The notes: generated by a model from the letters alone, not told the origin. A stretch of 64,000 nt of DNA from Pseudobowmanella zhangzhouensis (GCF_042662685.1 NZ_JBHSYO010000006.1:186001-250000); one strand, 5' to 3'. Shown: positions 1-8,992, counted from the stretch's first letter. Numbers and translations: made by a program.

Positions 1-862
1 TTACCCACACGCCCATAAAGACGGCGGTTTGGCCCGAATAGCTGACCACTGTGTCGTAGCTGTCCGCGCCCAGTTCAACATCAGCAATATCCTGCAGACG
101 CACCGTACCGTTTTGGTTGCGACGAATAATCAGATTCTGAAAATCACTGACAGAGCGTAAATCCGTGTCCGCGCTCAGATTCACCTGAGTCAGGGTGCCA
201 CGGGTTTTGCCCAGTGTCGCCTGCACGTTATTCGCCACCAGCGCCGCACGCAGTTCCAGCGGTGTCACATTCAGGGCAGCCATACGCTCTGGTTTCAACC
301 AGATCCGCATCGCATACACCCGCCCACCGAGGGTTTCGGCTTTTTGCACCCCATCCAGAGCCGCCAGACGCGGCTGAATATTACGGGTCAAAAAGTCAGT
401 TATCTGGTTCTGATTGAGAATGTCAGAGGTAAAGCTCAGATAAGCCGCCGCGAATTCACTGTCCGCCGAGACAATACTCAGTGACGGAATCTCGGCTTCT
501 GGCGGTAACTCCCCCCGTACCCCATTAACCTTGGCACTGATTTCTGACATCGCACGGATAGGATCCTGATTCAGTTTCAGGTGCACTTTAATATCGGAAA
601 AGCCAAGGGATGAAGATGACTCTACGTAATCGATGCCCTCAGCCGCCGCGATAGCGCGCTCAAGTGGCGTGGTAACAAAGCCTTTGACCAGATCCGCACT
701 GGCGCCCACATAAACGGTTTGGATCTGAATAACGGAAATATCGCTTTTCGGATATTGCCTTACCGTCAGGTTATTGGCCGCCTGAAACCCTGCAATCAGG
801 ATCAGCAGGCTGACAACGATACTGATAACCGGACGTTTTACAAATAAGTCGGTAAATGCCAT
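1..862 (-). CDS. RND-family efflux pump permease, N-terminal part (cut by window edge)
   Basis: Inner-membrane proton-driven exporter of the HAE1/AcrB type; it works with the adaptor encoded just upstream and an outer-membrane channel not seen here. The ATG at 862 opens MAFTDLFVKRPVISIVVS, the usual start of this family: a short cytoplasmic helix, then the first membrane segment. About 287 codons are visible and no stop is reached before the left edge. The periplasmic porter region follows, with a typical TTPLERAI stretch and a GGRVYAMRIWL stretch. Its start lies 9 bp after the adaptor stop, so the two are co-transcribed. The substrate cannot be inferred. Confidence 0.93.
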   Translation of the reverse strand, partial: MAFTDLFVKRPVISIVVSLLILIAGFQAANNLTVRQYPKSDISVIQIQTVYVGASADLVKGFVTTPLERAIAAAEGIDYVESSSSLGFSDIKVHLKLNQDPIRAMSEISAKVNGVRGELPPEAEIPSLSIVSADSEFAAAYLSFTSDILNQNQITDFLTRNIQPRLAALDGVQKAETLGGRVYAMRIWLKPERMAALNVTPLELRAALVANNVQATLGKTRGTLTQVNLSADTDLRSVSDFQNLIIRRNQNGTVRLQDIADVELGADSYDTVVSYSGQTAVFMGVWV

Positions 863-871
863 GCCTGATCC

Positions 872-1984
872 TTACGCGTCGTTCGGTTGCGGATTCAGGC
901 TCAGTGCTGGCTCAGGATTTTTCCCTTCAACCACTGGCATACCGTTAAACAGTTTGAATCCACCGGCGCGTACGATACGCTGCCCCGCCTGCAAACCAGC
1001 TTCAACGGCTACATAGTCACCGCGGCTTTCACCGAGGCGCACAAATTGCTGCCGCACTACCTGTTGTCCATTGTTGTCTTCCACCACAAACACCGTGTCG
1101 CCATAGGGTGCAAACAATATCGCCGTGGCTGGGACCGCCAATACGGTTTGTGGATTGGGTAATTCCACTTCTACATCAACCGCAAGGCCCGGCAACAGAC
1201 TCTGTTCCGCATTGGGAATACGCGCCTGCACCGTGAGGTTACGAGTCATCGGGTCAATTTCCGCCGCGGTAGCGATGACTTCACCACTGACTGTTTCGCC
1301 CTGACGAGTAGTGACATTCACGATGTAACCCGGCTTAACCTGATTGAGCCACTTTTGCGGGATATTGAAGTTCACTTTTAACGAGTCCACTGCCTGCAAT
1401 GACACCACCGCCGTACCGGCCTGCAGATCTTGCCCCATATAAACCTGTTTCAAGCCTAACCGGCCAGAGAAAGGCGCGACGATGCGCTTTTTAGCCAGGG
1501 TCGTGGTGAGGTTGTCGACATCCCCCCTGGCACTTTCCAATTGTTGGCGCGCCTCGTCGATGGCGCTTTCAGACACACTCTGCTGTTTACGCAATGCAAT
1601 CAGACGATTCAGGCTGCTCTCAGCCAGGGTCAGGCGTGCCTTGGCGGCGCGTAATTGCGCCTGCTCATTGCCGGACTCCTGTTCCACCAGCACATCGCCG
1701 GCGTTGACCTGTTGGCCACCCTCGAAGTGAATGGCATTGATACGACCACTGATTTCCGCGCGCAGGGTCAGGCCCTGTTCTGCTTCCAACGTACCTACCG
1801 CCATTAAGCTACGCGGCCACACCTGTTCGCCCACGTCATACATGGCAACGGTTGTAGGTGGCTGTTGAAAGCTCTCGCCAGATTTGATCATAAAATTAAT
1901 TTGTTCGCCTTTGATGCCTACGATGATGGCTAAGATGATCAGCAACGAAACAATAGAGATAACAACGGCGCGCGCGCGGGACAT
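872..1984 (-). CDS. RND efflux periplasmic adaptor subunit (membrane fusion protein)
   Basis: Periplasmic adaptor (HlyD/AcrA type) linking the RND pump to its outer-membrane channel. The 370-residue protein starts with a single hydrophobic anchor (about residues 5-24), without a lipobox cysteine. A lipoyl-like half follows (GRINAIHFEGGQQVNAGDVL, about 80-100), then a coiled-coil hairpin rich in Ala, Gln, Glu and Arg (about 110-165), the second lipoyl half (RIVAPFSGRLGLKQVYMGQD) and beta-barrel and membrane-proximal domains. It is the first gene of a two-gene minus-strand operon. A 162-bp gap separates it from mazG, and a LexA-like palindrome lies in that gap. Length and domain order are normal for the family. 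Confidence 0.93.
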   Translation of the reverse strand: MSRARAVVISIVSLLIILAIIVGIKGEQINFMIKSGESFQQPPTTVAMYDVGEQVWPRSLMAVGTLEAEQGLTLRAEISGRINAIHFEGGQQVNAGDVLVEQESGNEQAQLRAAKARLTLAESSLNRLIALRKQQSVSESAIDEARQQLESARGDVDNLTTTLAKKRIVAPFSGRLGLKQVYMGQDLQAGTAVVSLQAVDSLKVNFNIPQKWLNQVKPGYIVNVTTRQGETVSGEVIATAAEIDPMTRNLTVQARIPNAEQSLLPGLAVDVEVELPNPQTVLAVPATAILFAPYGDTVFVVEDNNGQQVVRQQFVRLGESRGDYVAVEAGLQAGQRIVRAGGFKLFNGMPVVEGKNPEPALSLNPQPNDA

Positions 1985-2086
1985 GAATATTCCTTCTCTT
2001 TAACTTTTAACTTCTTTTAAAAAAGGGGGGTGATACTGCAGATGGACGCGGGTCCGATCACCTTGAATGGATTAACGGCATACTAT

Positions 2087-2102
2087 CTGGATATCCATAC
2101 AG
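2087..2102 (-). promoter_or_regulatory. Possible LexA (SOS) box upstream of the RND efflux operon
   Basis: Read on the minus strand, CTGTATGGATATCCAG matches the gammaproteobacterial LexA consensus CTGTATATATATACAG at 13 of 16 positions and keeps the CTG-N10-CAG frame. It lies about 100 nt upstream of the adaptor start. A weak -10-like TAGTAT follows directly downstream, so a bound repressor would overlap a promoter there. The match was found by eye, and one half-site (CCAG instead of ACAG) is imperfect. Confidence 0.35.
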
Positions 2103-2146
2103 AAACTAACCATTTTGGTCGGATTTACAAATCTTTACGATTAATC

Positions 2147-2950
2147 TTATTCCGTTTGGTTTTTAACCCATTGCCAGGCGTCTTCCATTTGCATCAGGTT
2201 AGCATCACTTAGTGACAGTTTTTGGTCAGCCAGACGCTGCTCTACACGACGAAAACGCTGTTCAAACTTGCGATTTGCCCGGCGCAGGGCGCTTTCCGGG
2301 TCAACCTTGAGGTGACGCGCCATGTTCACCACCGCAAACAGCAAATCGCCTACTTCATCTTCGATAGCATCCTGGTTCAGTGTGCTGGCCTGCACTTCTG
2401 CCATCACTTCGTCTAATTCTTCATGAATTTTATCCGCCACCTGCGTCACGTCCGGCCAATCGAAGCCGACTTTGGCACAGCGCTTTTGCAGTTTGTTAGC
2501 ACGCACTAAAGGGGGCAACCCGGTGGTGATATTAGCCAGAATACTGGCATCCTGTGCGATACCTTTTTCGAACCGCTCTGCTTGCTTTACCGCTTCCCAG
2601 TTGTCTTTGATGGCCGCCACAGAGTCAAAATTTACCTCAGCAAATACATGAGGATGACGGCGGATCAGTTTATCGGCAACCCCTTGTGCCACTGCATCAA
2701 AATCGAACTCGTCCTGCTCATTGGCCAGCTGGGTATAGAACACCACCTGAAACAACAGATCGCCCAACTCATCACGGATATCCTGCATATCCCCCCGTTC
2801 AATGGCATCCGCCACTTCGTAGGCTTCTTCGATGGTAAAGGGAATAATGCTCTGCATGGTCTGCTCCCGATCCCACGGGCAGCCCGTTTGCGGATCGCGT
2901 AGCGCACGCATTACATTCAATAAACGCTGCAGGTGAGGAAAGTCCGCCAC
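2147..2950 (-). CDS. mazG: Nucleoside triphosphate pyrophosphohydrolase MazG
   Basis: All-alpha NTP pyrophosphohydrolase that hydrolyses (d)NTPs to NMP and pyrophosphate; in E. coli it is linked to ppGpp and nutrient-stress physiology. The 267-residue protein has the usual duplicated MazG fold. The first copy carries EEAYEVADAIE (from residue 41) with a downstream DELGDLLFQVV metal-binding helix. The second carries IHEELDEVMAE and DEVGDLLFAVVNMARHL. It begins 2 bp after the relA stop and is the last gene of the recO-to-mazG run, the same relA-mazG proximity as in E. coli but without mazEF between them. Confidence 0.97.
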   Translation of the reverse strand: MADFPHLQRLLNVMRALRDPQTGCPWDREQTMQSIIPFTIEEAYEVADAIERGDMQDIRDELGDLLFQVVFYTQLANEQDEFDFDAVAQGVADKLIRRHPHVFAEVNFDSVAAIKDNWEAVKQAERFEKGIAQDASILANITTGLPPLVRANKLQKRCAKVGFDWPDVTQVADKIHEELDEVMAEVQASTLNQDAIEDEVGDLLFAVVNMARHLKVDPESALRRANRKFEQRFRRVEQRLADQKLSLSDANLMQMEDAWQWVKNQTE

Positions 2951-2952
2951 TA

Positions 2953-5109
2953 CTAGTGCTCCGTACGGCGCACTGCAAAGACGCTGTTAATCGCGTCGAG
3001 CTTGCCGATGAGTTTTTCCAGCGATTCCACATCTTTTACTTCCAGACGCAGACTGATTCTGGCGGTGTTATCACGGCGGTTACTATGGGTATTGACCGCC
3101 AGCAGCGCCACTTTGTCATTGGCCAGCACCGTGGTGATATCGCGCAGTAGTCCGTCGCGGTCAGTACTCATCACTTCTAACGTCGTTTCGAAATTGGCGC
3201 GGGGACGACGCGCCCAACTGACATCGATCTGACGTTCCGGGTGCTGATCGAGCAAATGTGCCAGCTGTTCACAATCCTGACGATGCACGCTCACGCCTCG
3301 GCCAATAGTGACATAACCGGCAATAGGGTCGCCGGGTAATGGCTGACAGCACCGCGCCAACTGGGTCATCAGGTTGCCAACGCCTTCCACCCGCACCGCA
3401 TCGGCGCTCTCGCTGGTATCCACCGCGGTCTTTTTACGCAGGCGCGGATCCATCTCTGGCGGCGGCGCATTGCGCTGCTGCAGGAAATTAAGCAGCTGGT
3501 TAATCCGCACATCGCCGGCACCGATTGCCACATACAAATCGTCCAGCGAGGCCATATTAAATTTATCCAGCGCATGGGGCAGATCTTTTAGCGGGATCCC
3601 CGCGCGCTGACATTCTTTCTCCATCAGGTCCTTACCGGCCTGCAGGTTCTTATCCCGATCCTGCTTTTTAAACCAGGTATGAATTTTCGCCCGCGCTCGC
3701 GAGCTGTGCACGTAACCCAGATTGGGATTCATCCAGTCGCGGCTGGGGTTGGTTTTCTTGCCGGTCAGAATCTCAATCTGATCACCGGTCTGTAGCTGAT
3801 AGGTAAAGGGCACGATACGCCCAAACACTTTCGCGCCAATACAGCGATGGCCGACATTGCTGTGAATGTAATAGGCAAAATCCAGCGGTGTGGAACCCAA
3901 CGGTAAATCCACCACATCGCCTTTGGGGGTAAACACATACACACGGTCTTCAAACACCTGAGAGCGCAGTTCTTCGATAATACTGCCCTGCTCGACCATG
4001 TCTTCCTGCCAGGCCAGAATCTTGCGCAACCAGTTAATTTTTTCATCATAACTGGAGCGGCTGCCAGCCGTGCCCTCTTTGTATTTCCAGTGCGCTGCCA
4101 CGCCCAGTTCCGCATCCTGATGCATTTGCTGGGTGCGGATTTGAATCTCTACCGACTTACCTTCCGGGCCGACCACCACGGTATGAATCGACTGATATCC
4201 ATTAGGTTTAGGGGTGGCAATATAATCATCGAACTCACGGGGAATATGCTTGAAGCGGGAATGAACGATCCCCAGAGCGGCATAACAATCCTGCAAGCGC
4301 TCGGCAATGATGCGCACCGCGCGGATATCGAATAACTGCTCAAAACCCAAATCTTTCTTATGCATCTTCTTCCAGATGCTGTAGATGTGCTTAGGTCGGC
4401 CATAGACTTCCGCCTGTACCTGTTGGCTGTGCAATTCCTGCTGTAAGTCCTCAACGAAATCCTCAATGTACTGCTCGCGATCGGCGCGGCGTTCATCCAG
4501 CATTCTGGCTATTTGCATATACGTATCCGGATGCAAATAACGAAATGACAGATCCTCTAATTCCCATTTGAGTTGGCCGATGCCTAACCGGTTTGCCAGC
4601 GGTGCATAAATACTCGCGCATTCACGCGCCGTCAGTACCCGGGTTTCTTCATCGGCTTTCTTGACCTGACGCAGACGACAAATACGCTCAGCCAGTTTAA
4701 TCACCACGGCACGCACATCTTCCACCATGGACAGCAACATACGGCGGATATTATCGATTTGGCTCTCGCTGGATTTGCCGGTTTTACTGCTATGCAGGGT
4801 ACGGATGGCATCCATGCGCATGACGCCAGACAGTAATCGCGCAACGGCGGCGCCATAGTCTTCAGCGATGCGCTCTTCCGGCCATTTATGTTGTTCGATC
4901 AGGGGCAGGATCAGCGCCGCTTGCAGGGTTTCATCATCCATATGCAGTTCGAGCAATATCTCCACCATTTCCCGTCCCATGGCCGGAATCGGGTGTTTTT
5001 GCTCCAGCGCCAGCATGGCCTGCCGGCATTCATCGGAAATCGACAAATCCTGCAGCCATTGTGCAAATGGCAGGCTGGCCTGATGGTGTACATTACGGAT
5101 CGAAACCAC
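2953..5109 (-). CDS. relA: GTP pyrophosphokinase RelA ((p)ppGpp synthetase I)
   Basis: Ribosome-associated enzyme that makes (p)ppGpp from ATP and GTP/GDP on amino-acid starvation. The 718 residues align along the whole E. coli protein. The N-terminal pseudo-hydrolase region (about 40-190) has lost the HD metal pair, as expected for RelA rather than SpoT. The synthetase domain contains YGRPKHIYSIWKKM and FDIRAVRIIAERLQDCYAALG (about 240-350). A TGS domain starts at DRVYVFTPKGDVVDLP. The ZFD region carries the CC pair in ARCCQPLPGD, and an ACT domain ends the protein. The start MVSIRNVH matches the family N-terminus. It lies 4 bp after rlmD and 2 bp before mazG. Confidence 0.98.
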   Translation of the reverse strand: MVSIRNVHHQASLPFAQWLQDLSISDECRQAMLALEQKHPIPAMGREMVEILLELHMDDETLQAALILPLIEQHKWPEERIAEDYGAAVARLLSGVMRMDAIRTLHSSKTGKSSESQIDNIRRMLLSMVEDVRAVVIKLAERICRLRQVKKADEETRVLTARECASIYAPLANRLGIGQLKWELEDLSFRYLHPDTYMQIARMLDERRADREQYIEDFVEDLQQELHSQQVQAEVYGRPKHIYSIWKKMHKKDLGFEQLFDIRAVRIIAERLQDCYAALGIVHSRFKHIPREFDDYIATPKPNGYQSIHTVVVGPEGKSVEIQIRTQQMHQDAELGVAAHWKYKEGTAGSRSSYDEKINWLRKILAWQEDMVEQGSIIEELRSQVFEDRVYVFTPKGDVVDLPLGSTPLDFAYYIHSNVGHRCIGAKVFGRIVPFTYQLQTGDQIEILTGKKTNPSRDWMNPNLGYVHSSRARAKIHTWFKKQDRDKNLQAGKDLMEKECQRAGIPLKDLPHALDKFNMASLDDLYVAIGAGDVRINQLLNFLQQRNAPPPEMDPRLRKKTAVDTSESADAVRVEGVGNLMTQLARCCQPLPGDPIAGYVTIGRGVSVHRQDCEQLAHLLDQHPERQIDVSWARRPRANFETTLEVMSTDRDGLLRDITTVLANDKVALLAVNTHSNRRDNTARISLRLEVKDVESLEKLIGKLDAINSVFAVRRTEH

Positions 5110-5113
5110 GAGA

Positions 5114-6448
5114 TTACTCCCTGTTGGGTATAAATAGCGCCATTAATTCGCTATGGGCAGTACCCGGAAACATATCGATTAAACTGATTTTTTCAAGGCG
5201 ATAGCCCTGTTTGGTCAGCGCACCGGCATCCCGTGCAAAGGTCGCAGGATTACAGCTTACGTAGACGATACGCTGCGGTTTTATCCGGCTCAGTGCCTGC
5301 ATGGCGAATTGCGCCCCAGCCCGCGCGGGATCAAGCAGCACCTTGTTACAACGGCGAATATCGGCCTGTTTGGTCCAACTCTCAGACTCCAAATCAGCAC
5401 ACACAAAGCGCACGTTTTCAATCTGATTACGCTCGGCATTACGCTCGGCGCGCTGCACCATGCTATCCGCGCCTTCAACACCCACGACACTGCCAGCTTG
5501 TGTGGCGATAGGCAGGGTGAAATTGCCGACCCCACAGAATAAATCCAGTACTTTGTCGTCGGCGTTCAGGGTTAACCAATCCAGCGCCTGCGTGACCATT
5601 TTCTGGTTCAGCACACCATTTACCTGCACGAAATCATCCGCGCCAATTGCCAGACTGATGCCCTCTTTTGGCGCATAGTGCACCAGGGTGCTATCGCCAT
5701 TGATGCACTCAAATTGCGCGTCATCGCGCTGTAACACCAGTTGCAAGTTATGCTCGCTGGCCAGTGTTTGTAAGTTTTGCAAATCTTGCGCCGGTAATTC
5801 ACGAATAATCCGCAGACACAGCTGAATCTGCTCATCACCCGCCAGTAACGTCACATGACCCAGCGCCTTCTTGCCTTTTAGCGAGCTCACACAACTAACA
5901 ACGGCCGGGAAAATAGCCTGTAAGCGGGTAACCAACACCGGACACTGCTCGATGCTGACCACCTGTTTACTGTTGGCCGCACGAAAGCCAATGCGAAACT
6001 GGTCTTTGTGTTGATTGTCGATGGCCAGACGCGCTTTACGACGATAGCCTTGTTCCTCACCGCTGAGCGTCTCGGCCCACTGTGGCGCCTTGCCCGTGCT
6101 GCGGCGAATTAATTCACCAATCGCCCGTTGACGCGTTTGCTGCAATGCTGACGACTCAACGTGCTGGGTCTGACAGCCTCCGCATTGTTCAACGTGAGGA
6201 CAAAATGGGCTAACCCGCTGGGGCGACGTCTCAATCAGTTTCTTTGCTTTGCCAAACGCCACACCACTGGCCTGACGGGTGATCGTGACGTCGCACAGCT
6301 CGCCCGGTAACGCGCCTTCGACGAACAATACCGGTTGGTGTGCACGTGCCACCCCCTGCCCCTGATGATCTAATTCATCGATGCGGACACGGGCCTGTTT
6401 GGCTACCTGTGCTTTAGGTTTGCGCTGAGGTTTAAAAATCTGCGCCAT
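5114..6448 (-). CDS. rlmD: 23S rRNA (uracil-1939-C5)-methyltransferase RlmD
   Basis: SAM-dependent methyltransferase forming m5U1939 in 23S rRNA (formerly RumA). The open frame reaches 31 codons further upstream, but the ATG at 6448 starts MAQIFKPQRKP. It overlaps the acpS stop by one base (TAATG), and only after it does family-like sequence begin, so this start is used (444 aa). A TRAM domain lies near the N-terminus. The [4Fe-4S] cysteines appear in CPHVEQCGGC. The SAM-binding motif is LDLFCGVGNFTLP, and the catalytic cysteine is in VSCNPATFARD. Gene order rlmD-relA is conserved in gammaproteobacteria. Confidence 0.97.
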   Translation of the reverse strand: MAQIFKPQRKPKAQVAKQARVRIDELDHQGQGVARAHQPVLFVEGALPGELCDVTITRQASGVAFGKAKKLIETSPQRVSPFCPHVEQCGGCQTQHVESSALQQTRQRAIGELIRRSTGKAPQWAETLSGEEQGYRRKARLAIDNQHKDQFRIGFRAANSKQVVSIEQCPVLVTRLQAIFPAVVSCVSSLKGKKALGHVTLLAGDEQIQLCLRIIRELPAQDLQNLQTLASEHNLQLVLQRDDAQFECINGDSTLVHYAPKEGISLAIGADDFVQVNGVLNQKMVTQALDWLTLNADDKVLDLFCGVGNFTLPIATQAGSVVGVEGADSMVQRAERNAERNQIENVRFVCADLESESWTKQADIRRCNKVLLDPARAGAQFAMQALSRIKPQRIVYVSCNPATFARDAGALTKQGYRLEKISLIDMFPGTAHSELMALFIPNRE

Positions 6449-6828
6449 TAGCCACGCTCCAGTATCACGGTCGCGACAGCATAATGCTGCTCGTCGGACA
6501 GGCTTAAATGAATTGACGACACGCCCTGCTTTTCGCACCAAGATTGTAACGCACCACTGACCATTAACTGCGGTGCGCCGGAGGGCAAATTGCTGATTTC
6601 GGCATGTTGAAAGCTAATGCCATTGCCAATGCCCAGTCCGGCGGCTTTGACCACCGCTTCTTTGGCCGCAAAACGTTTGGCCAGATAGCGCACCGGTTGT
6701 TTGTGTTGACGATAAATCGCCAGCTCAGATTCAGTTAATACCCGCTTGGCCAGGCGCTCACGCTGCTCATCAGGCATATCAAAACGGTTAATCTCGACGA
6801 TATCCGTTCCTAACCCCACAATACTCAT
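6448..6828 (-). CDS. acpS: Holo-[acyl-carrier-protein] synthase AcpS
   Basis: Transfers 4'-phosphopantetheine from CoA to the acyl carrier protein. The 126-residue protein shows the AcpS signature: GLGTDIVEI with metal ligand Asp9, and KRFAAKEAVVKA with catalytic Glu57. It overlaps pdxJ upstream by 4 bp (ATGA) and rlmD downstream by 1 bp, so translation of the three genes is probably coupled. Length and start are normal. Confidence 0.97.
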   Translation of the reverse strand: MSIVGLGTDIVEINRFDMPDEQRERLAKRVLTESELAIYRQHKQPVRYLAKRFAAKEAVVKAAGLGIGNGISFQHAEISNLPSGAPQLMVSGALQSWCEKQGVSSIHLSLSDEQHYAVATVILERG

Positions 6829-7559
6829 TGGCTGCGCGCTTCCAGCATCAGGCGTTTCATATCGGCCACTGCGTTAGCCAGTCCGTCAAATGCGGCCCGC
6901 GCGATAATGGCGTGGCCAATATTCAGTTCAATAAATTCAGGGATCGCGGCGATTGGTTTTACATTATGGTAGTGCAAGCCGTGCCCGGCATTGACCTTTA
7001 AGCCGATGCTGGCGGCATAACGAGCCCCCTCGGCAATGCGCGCTAGTTCCGCTTGCTGTGCGGCGTCGTTTTCTGCATCGGCATAGGCACCGGTATGAAT
7101 TTCAATATACTCCGCGCCACTTTGTTTGGCGGCATCGATCTGGCTGTGATCGGCATCGATAAACAACGACACAATCGTGCCATGGGATTGCAGGCGATGT
7201 ACCGCCTGGCTGATTTTCGCCAGCTGCCCCACCACGTCCAGCCCACCTTCGGTGGTCAGTTCCTCGCGTTTCTCGGGCACCAGACAACAAAAGGCCGGTT
7301 GAATATCCGCGGCGATGCCGAGCATTTCTTCGGTTACTGCCATTTCCAGGTTCATGCGGGTATTCAGGGTTTGGCTGAGTAACAGCACATCCCGGTCGGT
7401 AATATGACGACGATCTTCACGCAGGTGCACGGTAATGCCATCCGCACCGGCACGCTCGGCGATATCCGCGGCATGCACTGGGTCCGGATAAGACGTGCCA
7501 CGCGCGTTGCGCAGAGTCGCGATATGGTCAATATTGACCCCCAGCAAAAGTTCTTTCAT
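6825..7559 (-). CDS. pdxJ: Pyridoxine 5'-phosphate synthase PdxJ
   Basis: Condenses 1-deoxy-D-xylulose 5-phosphate with 3-amino-2-oxopropyl phosphate in vitamin B6 synthesis. The 244-residue TIM barrel has LGVNIDHIATLRNARGT at the N-terminus, GADGITVHLREDRRHI, a central EYIEIHTGAYA stretch and KVNAGHGLHYHNV near the C-terminus, all hallmarks of PdxJ. ATGA overlaps join it to recO upstream and acpS downstream, the conserved recO-pdxJ-acpS order. Confidence 0.98.
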   Translation of the reverse strand: MKELLLGVNIDHIATLRNARGTSYPDPVHAADIAERAGADGITVHLREDRRHITDRDVLLLSQTLNTRMNLEMAVTEEMLGIAADIQPAFCCLVPEKREELTTEGGLDVVGQLAKISQAVHRLQSHGTIVSLFIDADHSQIDAAKQSGAEYIEIHTGAYADAENDAAQQAELARIAEGARYAASIGLKVNAGHGLHYHNVKPIAAIPEFIELNIGHAIIARAAFDGLANAVADMKRLMLEARSQ

Positions 7560-8248
7560 GTCGTCACTCTCTTAATAAATAATTCCCGACTTTTCAGGGG
7601 CTTCTCCCCGACAAGCGGTTTTAATGCAGTACGGCAAAGCTGTTTCGCTGCGGACAGTGCTTGCGCGTCCCAATTGCCCTCAGCAATGGCGTTTAATACG
7701 TCGCCAGTTAAACTGCCGCGCATTGGCATCACAGGTACAAAGCCTTGTTCTTCCAGTAAGCGATAGTGTTGCCCGGGTCGCAACGGATCACCCTGATAAT
7801 CTACGTCAAAGCTCACACCATAGCCCATTTCATCCAGCAAGCGCAGTTCAAACTGACGCAATACGGGTTGCTGTGCGTCGCCACGATTGAGCGCGTCGAG
7901 CGCCGTTACGTAGGCATCGAACAAGCCTTCCATTGGCAATTCCGGATGCAGGACACGGTTCAGTACCTCGTTAAGATACATTCCACAGTACAACGCATCG
8001 CCTGACAGACGCAGTGCCAGTGCAGCCCCTTCACAACTTTGTAAGGTTTTTAAGCTGGCTTTACCAATGGCCGTTATTTCCAGCGCCTGAAACGGCTGCA
8101 GTAACGAGCGCCACTGGCTTTTGCCACGCTGCGCCCCTTTCGCCACAAAACTGATTTTGCCTTGCTCACGACTAAAGGCGTCAACCAGAAAGCTGGTCTC
8201 CCGATAGGCGCGTTTATGCAAAATGTAGGCGTGTTGCGGCTGCTGCAA
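7556..8248 (-). CDS. recO: DNA repair protein RecO
   Basis: Recombination mediator that helps load RecA on SSB-coated gaps in the RecFOR pathway. The 230 residues contain an OB-fold N-terminus (HAYILHKRAYRETSFLVDAF), the VAKGAQRGKSQWRSLLQPF segment and the conserved C-terminal KPLVGEKPLKSRELF. Translation appears to start at TTG (8248): this places MQQPQHAYILHKR in register with the E. coli N-terminus, and there is no nearby ATG. It is the first gene of this operon; rnc and era, often upstream of recO, are absent here. A -10 TATAAT lies about 35 nt upstream. Confidence 0.95.
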   Translation of the reverse strand: MQQPQHAYILHKRAYRETSFLVDAFSREQGKISFVAKGAQRGKSQWRSLLQPFQALEITAIGKASLKTLQSCEGAALALRLSGDALYCGMYLNEVLNRVLHPELPMEGLFDAYVTALDALNRGDAQQPVLRQFELRLLDEMGYGVSFDVDYQGDPLRPGQHYRLLEEQGFVPVMPMRGSLTGDVLNAIAEGNWDAQALSAAKQLCRTALKPLVGEKPLKSRELFIKRVTT

Positions 8249-8281
8249 TGAAGGAATTCGCTTTACCCGTCAATGACTGTG

Positions 8282-8287
8282 ATTATA
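8282..8287 (-). promoter_or_regulatory. Probable -10 element for the recO operon
   Basis: On the minus strand this is a perfect TATAAT (context GGGTATAATCA), placed so that transcription would start about 27 nt before the recO TTG codon. No convincing -35 hexamer is seen 16-18 nt upstream. It would be the only promoter signal before the recO-pdxJ-acpS-rlmD-relA-mazG run, because every internal junction is overlapping or nearly so. Confidence 0.5.
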
Positions 8288-8353
8288 CCCTAGGCTTTGT
8301 TGAAAAGTCGCTGAGAATCAGCCCGTTAGCCGTGAGATAAAGGAGTCTATCCC

Positions 8354-8992
8354 ATGCGAATCATTGCCAGTTTATTGTTATCTGCCATGCTGATCAGTGG
8401 CTGTTTACCCGCGGACCAACCCCGCAATGAGACCGAACGACGCATTCGCGTCGCTAATCAGGAACTGGCTGAGTGGGAAGCCAAAATTCGTCCGTTACTC
8501 ACGCCGGCAGTAACCCGTGAACCTGAACTTCACATACCTCAATTGTTCTTCGTATTCGAGATGATTGGCGAAGCGGACAAAGTGTATCCTTCGTTTGATT
8601 TGTATTCCCCCGCGCCAGACTCGTACCGTTCCCTGCGTGAGCAAGTCGATAATCTCACCCCCACACTCAACCTTGCCGCTAAGCGGGTGTTGCAGGGCAT
8701 TGAACAGCATATTGCCAATTACCGGTTGTCTTTGGATTTAATCGATCGGGCGCGTAATCAAACCGGCAATGATCCCGATACACTGCACCTTAATCATCGT
8801 TTTGGTCAGACTTACCGGGATTTACAAAAAGATCTCAATAAAGTGGAAATCATGCTCACTCAGCTACAAAGCCTGTCTCCGCAATTAGCGGAACTGATCC
8901 ATATGGCCAATGAACAGGTGATGGACATTATTACGGATGACGCGACGTTTGAAAGCTTTGCCGAGCGTATCCGCGCGCTGCCTAATACTTAA
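8354..8992 (+). CDS. Putative lipoprotein of unknown function
   Basis: A 212-residue protein with a type II signal peptide: MRIIASLLLSAML followed by the lipobox LISGC, so it should be lipidated and held in the inner or outer membrane. The mature part is predicted to be almost all helical and charged, with no cysteine, transmembrane segment or motif that I recognise. It stands alone between divergent recO and the SDR gene, with a good Shine-Dalgarno (AAAGGAG) before the ATG. The function is unknown; it looks like a conserved-hypothetical helical lipoprotein. Confidence 0.8.
   Translation: MRIIASLLLSAMLISGCLPADQPRNETERRIRVANQELAEWEAKIRPLLTPAVTREPELHIPQLFFVFEMIGEADKVYPSFDLYSPAPDSYRSLREQVDNLTPTLNLAAKRVLQGIEQHIANYRLSLDLIDRARNQTGNDPDTLHLNHRFGQTYRDLQKDLNKVEIMLTQLQSLSPQLAELIHMANEQVMDIITDDATFESFAERIRALPNT

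Noticed and set aside
6449..6541. N-terminal extension of rlmD by 31 codons
   Set aside because: It lies within acpS, has no ribosome site and is unlike RlmD; the TAATG junction at 6448 gives the normal start.
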